From: Candidatus Kerfeldbacteria bacterium
GTDB taxonomy: Bacteria; Patescibacteriota; Patescibacteriia; Veblenbacterales; UBA10138
Direction: 5' to 3'
DNA length: 10,565 nt
NCBI GenBank assembly: GCA_016217875.1
Contig: JACRFN010000053.1
Span: 1-10,565, forward strand
The position numbers and the translations under genes were made by a program. The notes beneath the pieces were generated by a model that worked only from the letters and a program-made list of their open reading frames with translations, made no database searches and was not told the DNA's origin. Shown here piece after piece: positions 1 through 5,007 of this stretch (position 1 is its first letter; each line of letters starts with the position of its first letter).

Positions 1-361
1 GGCCTTGGGAGCGCCAATCTTTTTTAATCTGTATGCCCACGCGATCAAGCCACTGGGGGCGGCCCTCGCCGTACCAGCTAAAACCAAAATGGCACTGCTC
101 ATTATTAAGTCCGGTTAAAGTGTTTTGCACGAGCTCACTCACGGCCGAAGGCGTAGGTTCAAGACGGCCTAAAACCTGCGCCAGCTTAACCGTGCCAGCG
201 AGCTGAGCCATAAAATCAGCTGGCAACTCTGCTTCCACCTGCGCAAAACGAGGCGTAATGTGTTGCCAGGCCAGGGAAACATTTTCCCTCTGGGCCACTG
301 ACGCTATTTCAGCCACTGAAAGCTCCGGCTCCCGGCCGAGGATAAAAATATATTGGGGCAT
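1..361 (-). CDS. Trm11/THUMP-type RNA methylase, N-terminal fragment
   Basis: The gene reads on the minus strand from an ATG at 361 and runs off the left edge, giving about 120 residues. The protein begins MPQYIFILGREPELSVAEIA, and near residues 94-120 has a FGFSWYG segment followed by a VGIQIKKDWRSQGA segment. The N-terminal YIFILGR.PELS signature and the later IKK..R.QG stretch resemble the Trm11-like putative RNA methylases of archaea and candidate-phylum bacteria, in which an N-terminal RNA-binding region precedes a Rossmann methyltransferase domain making N2-methylguanosine in tRNA. The catalytic part lies outside the window, so activity cannot be judged. The start is supported by a TATACT box 12 bases upstream and by the absence of an obvious Shine-Dalgarno, as in most neighbours. 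The gene diverges from the rpsF operon. The family call is from memory of similar proteins. Confidence 0.7.
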   Translation of the reverse strand, partial: MPQYIFILGREPELSVAEIASVAQRENVSLAWQHITPRFAQVEAELPADFMAQLAGTVKLAQVLGRLEPTPSAVSELVQNTLTGLNNEQCHFGFSWYGEGRPQWLDRVGIQIKKDWRSQG

Positions 362-373
362 AAGACTGCTACC

Positions 374-379
374 AGTATA
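374..379 (-). promoter_or_regulatory. -10 box of the methylase gene
   Basis: On the minus strand this reads TATACT (5 of 6 to the sigma-70 consensus) and ends 12 bases before the ATG at 361, implying a leader of only a few bases. No convincing -35 hexamer lies 16-18 bp upstream; TTGGCA is present but only 13 bp away. The box is embedded in the left arm of the 374-420 inverted repeat. Confidence 0.4.
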
Positions 380-391
380 GCATGGCTAGCC

Positions 392-420
392 TTGCCAAAG
401 ACTTATAGCCATGCTAGACT
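392..420 (+). promoter_or_regulatory. Candidate sigma-70 promoter of the rpsF operon
   Basis: TTGCCA at 392-397 (5 of 6 to consensus) is followed after exactly 17 bp by TAGACT at 415-420 (4 of 6). Transcription would start near 427, just before the first strong hairpin at 430-448, leaving a leader of roughly 367 bases before rpsF. The -10 lies in the right arm of the inverted repeat. No better promoter was found between 420 and rpsF, though the region at 524-549 is AT-rich. Confidence 0.45.
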
Positions 421-426
421 CTCGCC

Positions 427-793
427 AGAGCGCTCAAGCTTTGAGCGCGCCATGTCCGATATACATCGGACCCTAGCAGGTTAAGAGGGGTTTTACTTGC
501 CAGGGCAGCTAAATATTAGAGCGTTTTTATTATCCCTGAAGTATATATACCCAGTAACAAAACTTCACCAAGCTCACCCAGTACCAGAGCCAGCTCGGTA
601 CCGGGTATCGCCTTAGGGACAACTTAACGATTAGCAAGTAACTCGGCAGTATTCACAGGCGCAGCTCTTGGTGCTTGGGCTCACTGGGCGCTAACAAGGA
701 AAATCTCAATCTTCTTATGAATTTATTTCTAACCATTAAAACTTCTCCTAGTTCGCTTGTTTTAAGCGCCTAGTGAAGTTATTGTTACCGGGT
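427..793 (+). ncRNA. Structured leader or small RNA upstream of rpsF
   Basis: This gene-free stretch is rich in stems. They are 430-437/441-448 (8 bp, 3-base loop), 454-460/465-471 (7 bp, 4-base loop), 471-480/496-505 (10 positions, one mismatch), 537-542/562-567 (6 bp), 576-585/597-606 (10 positions, one mismatch, continued by 587-589/594-596), and a long-range helix 681-692/765-776 (11 Watson-Crick pairs plus one G.U) continued by 693-698/756-761 after a 3-base bulge. No clear open reading frame was found in it. I looked for conserved cores of RNase P, tmRNA, SRP RNA and T-box RNA and did not recognise them. The position suggests an autoregulatory leader of the S6-S18 operon, or an independent small RNA. 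No U-tract terminator is evident before rpsF, which favours a leader. Boundaries are approximate. Confidence 0.5.
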
Positions 794-1276
794 ATGAACC
801 ACTACGAAATCATGTACATAGTGCCCCTCAAAGCCGGCGCAGAGGAAACTTCCACTGCTCAGGACAAGGTGCGGGCTATGCTGCAATCTGAGGGCGCTAA
901 AATCACTTTGGAAGATGCCATGGGCAAGAAAAAACTGGCTTATCCGATCGAGCATGTTCGCCACGGCTCGTACGTTGTGCTGGAATGTGATCTTGAGCCC
1001 GGCAAGATAAAAAAAGTCAGCGATTGGTTCCGCCTGTCAAGCGAAATATTGCGGGCGCAAATTGTGGCCAAAAAACTCAAAACGCCGGAGCAGCTTGCCC
1101 GCGAAAAGGCTTTTCAGGAGAAACTGGCACGCCTGCACGCCCAAACAGCCGCTGAGGCCAAACCTGAACCGGAAGTAATCGCTGAGACCGAAGCTAAAAG
1201 GACGGATAAGCCCAAGATTAAGCTTGATGAGCTTGATAAGAAACTAGAACAGATATTAGAGGAGGAGGTTAAATAA
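794..1276 (+). CDS. rpsF: 30S ribosomal protein S6
   Basis: S6 binds S18 and helps assemble the platform of the 30S subunit. The 160-residue protein opens with MNHYEIMYIV, the usual S6 N-terminus, and contains GKKKLAYPI (about residues 44-52) and a strand-forming YVVLE segment; the ferredoxin-like S6 fold fills about residues 1-97. The remaining 60 or so residues form an Ala/Glu/Lys-rich tail ending in a predicted charged helix (IKLDELDKKLEQILEEEVK), longer than the tail of typical S6. I chose the ATG at 794 because family similarity starts there; an in-frame GTG at 773 would add seven non-conserved residues and lies inside a leader helix. There is no Shine-Dalgarno; the bases before the ATG form part of a repeated motif, TACCGGGTAT. 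First gene of an rpsF-ssb-rpsR order common across bacteria. Confidence 0.95.
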   Translation: MNHYEIMYIVPLKAGAEETSTAQDKVRAMLQSEGAKITLEDAMGKKKLAYPIEHVRHGSYVVLECDLEPGKIKKVSDWFRLSSEILRAQIVAKKLKTPEQLAREKAFQEKLARLHAQTAAEAKPEPEVIAETEAKRTDKPKIKLDELDKKLEQILEEEVK

Positions 1277-1284
1277 AAATGACC

Positions 1285-1345
1285 AATTTCTAATTTCTAA
1301 TGACTAAAAATCGTGTTAGAAATTAGGATTAGGGAATTAGAAATT
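1285..1345. repeat. AT-rich inverted repeat between rpsF and ssb
   Basis: The motif AATTTCTAATTTCTAA (1285-1300) is answered by two complementary blocks. CTAATTTCTAA (1290-1300) pairs perfectly with 1316-1326, and AATTTCTAATT (1285-1295) pairs perfectly with 1335-1345. The spacer can therefore form alternative hairpins of 11 bp. It has no run of T after a stem typical of a terminator. It may be a repeat family of this genome or an RNA processing or attenuation element inside the operon. Confidence 0.6.
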
Positions 1346-1404
1346 ATTCATCTCTAAACCTTAATCGACAATAGGGCGGAACATTAACTTAAAAACTGCC
1401 CTTA

Positions 1405-1412
1405 AAAGGAGG
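1405..1412 (+). promoter_or_regulatory. Strong Shine-Dalgarno of ssb
   Basis: AAAGGAGG lies 8 bases before the ATG at 1421. It is the only near-consensus ribosome binding site among the genes whose starts are visible here, and it fixes the ssb start. It may give SSB higher or independent translation within the operon. Confidence 0.85.
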
Positions 1413-1420
1413 CTATACAT

Positions 1421-1840
1421 ATGGATCTCAATAAAGTCATGCTCATTGGTAACGTCACCCGCGACCCCGAGGTGCGTACCACTACCCAGGGCACACCAGT
1501 CGCCACTTTTTCCGTGGCGACCAATCTGCGCTGGACCAACACTGCGGGCGAACGCCAAGAAAAAGCTGAAGTCCACAATGTGGTGGCCTGGCGCAAACTG
1601 GCTGATATTTGCGGCCAAATGGTCAAGCGCGGCAGCAAACTATATGTGGAAGGGCGACTACAAACGCGATCTTGGGACGACGCCCAAGGCCAAAAACATT
1701 GGCGAACCGAGGTAGTGGCTGACAATATTATTCTGCTTGATCGCGCCAACAAGGGGACGGTCTCCACGGAAGCGGCCGCGGCCGCGCCAGAGGCGCCAGC
1801 CGAAGATTCACCTATCAACGTAGAAGATATTCCTTTCTAA
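1421..1840 (+). CDS. ssb: Single-stranded DNA-binding protein
   Basis: SSB coats single-stranded DNA during replication, repair and recombination and recruits partner proteins. The 139-residue protein has an OB fold over residues 1-107, with the typical MDLNKVMLIGNVTRDPE opening, a VHNVVAWRKLA strand around 51-61, and YVEGRLQTRSW around 75-85. A short linker (about 112-128), rich in Ala, Pro and Glu, leads to the acidic tip EDIPF, the partner-binding peptide seen in E. coli as DDDIPF. The linker is short and lacks the Gly/Gln-rich region of E. coli SSB (178 residues). Its Ala run is encoded by a 14-base palindrome at 1772-1785. The gene lies between rpsF and rpsR, the classic arrangement, with 144 bases before it and 33 bases after it. 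Confidence 0.97.
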   Translation: MDLNKVMLIGNVTRDPEVRTTTQGTPVATFSVATNLRWTNTAGERQEKAEVHNVVAWRKLADICGQMVKRGSKLYVEGRLQTRSWDDAQGQKHWRTEVVADNIILLDRANKGTVSTEAAAAAPEAPAEDSPINVEDIPF

Positions 1841-1873
1841 ATTGTAACTGGATATTACTAACCTCACCTGGCC

Positions 1874-2119
1874 ATGAACAACCGACCGAATCACCGCAAG
1901 TCCACTGCCACCGCTAAGCCGCGCGTCTGCTATTTTTGCATCAACGGCATCACCGACATCGACTATAAGGACAACCGCATTATGCAAAAGTCGCTCTCGG
2001 GCTACTCCAAAATTCTGCCCCGCCGCCGCACCGGTACCTGCCTTAAGCACCAACGCAAACTGGCCAATGCCATCAAACGAGCTCGCTTCATGGCGCTGAT
2101 ACCATTTGTAACTAAATAA
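1874..2119 (+). CDS. rpsR: 30S ribosomal protein S18
   Basis: S18 is the heterodimer partner of S6 on the 30S platform. The 81-residue protein keeps the family core: DYKD around 30-33, then TGTCLKHQRKLANAIKRARF at 53-72, and a final LIPF. C19, C22, C56 and H59 form a probable zinc-binding set, the zinc-bearing version of S18 rather than the zinc-free form. The ATG at 1874 gives a normal family length. There is no Shine-Dalgarno in the preceding AACCTCACCTGGCC. It follows ssb by 33 bases and is probably co-transcribed. Together with S6 it could bind the leader upstream of rpsF. Confidence 0.96.
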   Translation: MNNRPNHRKSTATAKPRVCYFCINGITDIDYKDNRIMQKSLSGYSKILPRRRTGTCLKHQRKLANAIKRARFMALIPFVTK

Positions 2120-2219
2120 TGCAAAATTGAAAAATCAAAATGTAAAATGACAATGTAAAATAATAAAATTTGAATTTATATTTGTCATTTTTATCTTTGA
2201 TATTTGCATTTTACATTTT
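2118..2219. repeat. Long AT-rich imperfect inverted repeat between rpsR and efp
   Basis: AAAATGACAA (2144-2153) pairs with TTGTCATTTT (2182-2191), and with gaps the complementarity extends over about 2118-2153 and 2182-2209. In addition, AAAATGTAAAAT (2137-2148) is the exact reverse complement of 2208-2219, so two folds compete. The arms are built from short words such as TGTAAAA and GCATTTT. The element fills nearly all of the rpsR-efp spacer and overlaps the rpsR stop. It may act as a terminator-like or processing hairpin on either strand, or be a genome-wide repeat family. Confidence 0.6.
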
Positions 2220-2232
2220 TAACCAATATCAC

Positions 2233-2799
2233 ATGTCCATTTTGTCATCCCTTAATTCGATACGTGTTGGTTTGAATATTTTAGTGAATGACGAACCTTA
2301 CCAAGTGCTGGAAGCTTCGTTCATGCGCACCGCCCAACGCAAGCCGGTGATGCGCACCAAGCTTAGGCATCTGTTGAACGGCCGGGTGCTGGAACAAAGT
2401 TTTAAGCCGGGCGACAAAGTGGCCGAGGCCGACATGACCCGCCTGCGGGCCAATTTCCTCTACAGCGACGAGGCGCGGTGCCATTTTATGAATCAGGAAA
2501 CTTTTGAACAGTTCGACTTTTCTAAAGAGTCCTTGGGCGCCAAGGTCGGCTACCTCAAGGACGGCGTGGAAGTGCAAATTCTTAATTTCAACGGTGCGCC
2601 AGTGAACGTAGAACTGCCCAAAAAAGTAACGCTTAAAGTTACAGAAACTCCGCCTGGAGTCAAAGGCGACACGGCTACCGGCGGCAGTAAGCAGGCTAAA
2701 CTGGAAACTGGCATCACTGTCAATGTGCCGCTGTTCATCAAGAATGAGGAGATGGTCATCATCAACACCGAAACAGGCCAGTACGACGAACGGGCCTAA
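2233..2799 (+). CDS. efp: Translation elongation factor P
   Basis: EF-P binds between the ribosomal P and E sites and rescues stalling at polyproline. The protein is 188 residues, the normal family length. Domain I (about 1-65) holds SIRVGLNILVNDEPYQVLEA and MRTKLRHL; the later OB domains end in a conserved segment IINTETGQYDERA. I chose the ATG at 2233 because family similarity starts a few residues later; an upstream TTG at 2170 would add a hydrophobic stretch encoded by the AT-rich repeat. An ungapped alignment with E. coli EF-P places Q35 at the position of the modified lysine K34, and the tip reads TAQRKP instead of PGKG. Lysine modification as in E. coli is therefore unlikely. No Shine-Dalgarno. 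Probably translated from the same transcript as the dehydrogenase 14 bases downstream. Confidence 0.95.
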   Translation: MSILSSLNSIRVGLNILVNDEPYQVLEASFMRTAQRKPVMRTKLRHLLNGRVLEQSFKPGDKVAEADMTRLRANFLYSDEARCHFMNQETFEQFDFSKESLGAKVGYLKDGVEVQILNFNGAPVNVELPKKVTLKVTETPPGVKGDTATGGSKQAKLETGITVNVPLFIKNEEMVIINTETGQYDERA

Positions 2800-2813
2800 G
2801 CCAACCACCTTCT

Positions 2814-3821
2814 ATGCGCGTTGTTTTTTTCGAGATTGAAGACTTTGAGCAGCCCTACTTAGCTCAAAAGCTAAACGGGCATGAGCTAATCTTCTCGGCT
2901 GAGAGACTAACTGCTGACACGGCTCACTTGGCTCGTGAGGCTGAGGTGGTATCAATTTTTGTATATTCGCAAGTTGACCGCCAAGTCTTAGCTCAATTAC
3001 CACAACTTAAACTCTTGACCACGCGCTCCATGGGTTTTAACCATATAGATACCAAGGCTTGCCGCGCCGGTGGTATCAGCGTGGCCTATGTACCCTCTTA
3101 TGGCGAACGCACGGTGGCCGAACATACCTTTGCCCTTATTCTTACTCTGTCGCGCAAAATTTTCACCGCCCACCAGCGCATTGAGAAGGGAATTTTTGAT
3201 TACCGCGGCCTGCAGGGCTTTGACCTTTTCGGCAAGACCTTGGGTCTGGTGGGCGGCGGCAAAATCGGGCTCAACGTGGCACGTATAGCCCGCGGTTTTG
3301 GCATGAACGTATTGGTGTCTGACCCCTTGCCTAAACCAACGGCGGCTCAGGAAATCGGTTTCACTTACGTGTCATTAGAAGAACTGCTGGCTCAGTCTGA
3401 CATTGTTTCCCTGCACGCGCCTTACAGCCAGACTAACCACCATCTTATCAATGCCGCCAAATTCAGGCTAATGAGGCCGGGCAGTCTGCTTATCAATACG
3501 GCCAGAGGAGGATTGGTTGATACTCAGGCCTTGCTCCAGGCCCTGGAAAACGGCACGCTCGCAGGCGCCGGCCTGGACGTACTGGAGGAAGAATGCGCCA
3601 TTCGCGAGGAAAGAGAACTAATGTCTAAGAGCTTACCGCCGAGCTGTGATCTGGGGACAGTAGTGCGCGACCACATACTCATCAACCGCGACGACGTCAT
3701 TATCACCCCGCACATCGCTTTCAACAGCCGCGAAGCGGTGGAACGCATTATGGACACCACGGTGGAAAACATCAAGGGCTGGGCCGCTGGTAAACCCATA
3801 AACCTAGTACCCCAAGCCTAA
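2814..3821 (+). CDS. NAD-dependent D-2-hydroxyacid dehydrogenase, D-lactate dehydrogenase-like
   Basis: The family interconverts 2-oxoacids and D-2-hydroxyacids with NAD(H) in the cytoplasm; a D-lactate dehydrogenase would recycle NADH in a fermenter. In 335 residues the substrate domain wraps a Rossmann domain with GGGKIG at 147-152 and the NAD-ribose-binding Asp at 170. The catalytic triad is intact: R231 in NTARGG, E260 in DVLEEE, and H300 in ITPHIAF. The region 261-292 between E260 and the catalytic His is long, as in D-lactate dehydrogenase-like members and unlike phosphoglycerate or glycerate dehydrogenases. Exact substrate is not certain. The ATG at 2814 lies 14 bases after efp with no Shine-Dalgarno, which suggests co-transcription; a terminator follows 21 bases after the stop. 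Confidence 0.88.
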   Translation: MRVVFFEIEDFEQPYLAQKLNGHELIFSAERLTADTAHLAREAEVVSIFVYSQVDRQVLAQLPQLKLLTTRSMGFNHIDTKACRAGGISVAYVPSYGERTVAEHTFALILTLSRKIFTAHQRIEKGIFDYRGLQGFDLFGKTLGLVGGGKIGLNVARIARGFGMNVLVSDPLPKPTAAQEIGFTYVSLEELLAQSDIVSLHAPYSQTNHHLINAAKFRLMRPGSLLINTARGGLVDTQALLQALENGTLAGAGLDVLEEECAIREERELMSKSLPPSCDLGTVVRDHILINRDDVIITPHIAFNSREAVERIMDTTVENIKGWAAGKPINLVPQA

Positions 3822-3842
3822 ATACCAGAGCCGGCCACTACG

Positions 3843-3869
3843 ACCCTGCCAACCAACGGTGGGGTTTTT
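3843..3869 (+). terminator. Rho-independent terminator after the dehydrogenase
   Basis: Stem 3843-3850 (ACCCTGCC) pairs with 3858-3865 (GGTGGGGT) using six Watson-Crick and two G.T pairs, around a 7-base loop, followed directly by a TTTTT run at 3865-3869. It closes the rpsF-to-dehydrogenase operon before the convergent recA gene. No A-run precedes it, so it should work on the plus strand only. I found no equally clear terminator for recA in 3870-3935. Confidence 0.8.
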
Positions 3870-3935
3870 GTTCTGTAACCTAATGAAACTCGCCAGCTTG
3901 CACCGACGGGCTTGTTTTTTATCTAAATATCTATC

Positions 3936-4973
3936 CTACTTCTCCGCCAGCCGCTGCTCCTTCACTTTTTTCCAGGCCGCCTCACGGATGGCCTTGGCAA
4001 CTTTGGGATTGTCGCGCAGGAATTGTTTGGCCTGCTCCCGCCCCACGCCCAACTTCTCCTCACCGAACGAATAAGTGTTACCGCTCTTTTGTACAACCTC
4101 GTACTGCACACCGGCATCGACCAGATCGCCAGCCAAAGAAATACCTTCATTGTACATAATGTCAAATTCGGCCACCTGAAAAGGTGGAGCCACCTTGTTC
4201 TTGACTATTTTCACGCGCACGCGGTTACCTACCATTTTCTCACCCTGCTTAAGCTGACCAATACGCCGAATGTCCACCCGCACTGAAGAGTAGAACTTTA
4301 AAGCCATACCGCCGGTGGTGGTTTCGGGGTTGCCAAAGAAGACACCAATTTTCATACGTGTCTGGTTTAGGAATATGACCACGGTTTTGCTCTTGGAAAT
4401 AATGGCTGTGAGCTTGCGCAAGGCCTGGCTCATTAACCTGGCTTGCAAACCCATATGAGAGTCTCCCATATCACCCTCGATTTCGGCTTTGGGGGTGAGG
4501 GCGGCCACCGAGTCAACCACTATCACATCCACGGCATTGGAGCGCACCAGCGTATCCACAATATCTAAGGCCTGTTCTCCCGTATCAGGCTGGGAAATTA
4601 ATAAGTCGTCTATCTTGACGCCAATCTTTTTAGCGTACACCGGATCCAGCGCGTGTTCGGCATCCACAAAAGCGGCCAAACCGCCAAGTTTTTGCACCTC
4701 GGAAATCACATGCAGGGTCAGAGTGGTTTTACCGGAGGCTTCGGGACCAAATACTTCCACCACGCGTCCCCGCGGCATACCACCGACGCCCAAGGCCACA
4801 TCCAGGCTCAGGCAACCAGTGGGTATGGAATCCACCTCCATAGCGTGGGCTTCCCCCAGCTTCATAATGGCGCCCTCGCCGAACTTTTCTTTAATCTGTT
4901 CAATGGCTATAGCCGCGGCTTTGGCCCGCTCATCGCCGCCAAAGGCAGGCGGTTTTTTAGCGTCTTCTTTCAT
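3936..4973 (-). CDS. recA: Recombinase A
   Basis: RecA forms ATP-dependent filaments on single-stranded DNA, drives strand exchange, and triggers LexA-type cleavage where an SOS system exists. The 345-residue protein shows Walker A GPEASGKT at 76-83, the catalytic E106 in DAEHALDP, Y113, Walker B VIVVD at 150-154, and the L2 loop region within FLNQTRMKIGVFFGNPETTT (201-220). The N-terminal helix region and the C-terminal domain to residue 345 are complete. The ATG at 4973 matches the family start. No LexA box of the CTGT-N8-ACAG or GAAC-N4-GTTC type was found in the 34 bases before it. A possible -10 (TATAAC, minus strand 4988-4993) has no matching -35. It is probably read through from the rodZ-like gene and ftsK upstream. 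Confidence 0.98.
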   Translation of the reverse strand: MKEDAKKPPAFGGDERAKAAAIAIEQIKEKFGEGAIMKLGEAHAMEVDSIPTGCLSLDVALGVGGMPRGRVVEVFGPEASGKTTLTLHVISEVQKLGGLAAFVDAEHALDPVYAKKIGVKIDDLLISQPDTGEQALDIVDTLVRSNAVDVIVVDSVAALTPKAEIEGDMGDSHMGLQARLMSQALRKLTAIISKSKTVVIFLNQTRMKIGVFFGNPETTTGGMALKFYSSVRVDIRRIGQLKQGEKMVGNRVRVKIVKNKVAPPFQVAEFDIMYNEGISLAGDLVDAGVQYEVVQKSGNTYSFGEEKLGVGREQAKQFLRDNPKVAKAIREAAWKKVKEQRLAEK

Positions 4974-5007
4974 AAAAAGTAAACCAGGTTATAAATTTTA
5001 ATTAACT

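Larger units (their letters stand above)
374..420. repeat. Inverted repeat spanning the divergent promoters
   Basis: Arms at 374-388 and 406-420 are reverse complements at 14 of 15 positions; the inner 11 bases (TAGCATGGCTA and TAGCCATGCTA) are perfect. The centre is 17 bases. Each arm contains the -10 box of the promoter reading outward from it, so the divergent control region is nearly symmetric. This could be an operator for a dimeric regulator, or simply paired -10 sequences with a shared extended context. The arms are seen directly; the regulatory role is inference. Confidence 0.6.

Noticed and set aside
427..793. A known structural RNA (RNase P, tmRNA, SRP RNA, T-box) in the rpsF leader
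   Set aside because: None of the conserved core sequences I know for these RNAs is visible, and there is no tRNA-like end or tag reading frame. Only a covariance-model search would settle it.
773..793. GTG at 773 as the rpsF start
   Set aside because: S6 similarity begins at the ATG at 794, the seven extra residues are not conserved, and the GTG lies inside a leader helix.
1285..1345. CRISPR-like array
   Set aside because: The repeats are short, AT-rich, inverted and not spaced by unique spacers of constant length.
2170..2232. TTG at 2170 as the efp start
   Set aside because: It adds a hydrophobic stretch encoded by the AT-rich repeat; EF-P normally begins at the ATG used here, giving the family length.
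3898..3920. Terminator ahead of the TTTTTT at 3915-3920
   Set aside because: No stem of useful length precedes the T run on the plus strand, and it is on the wrong side for recA.
4489..5001. Long plus-strand reading frames opposite recA, ftsK and rpoC
   Set aside because: They are antisense to clearly conserved proteins, have no family resemblance and lack start signals.
4974..5007. SOS (LexA) operator before recA
   Set aside because: The 34-base spacer contains neither of the well-known LexA box patterns.
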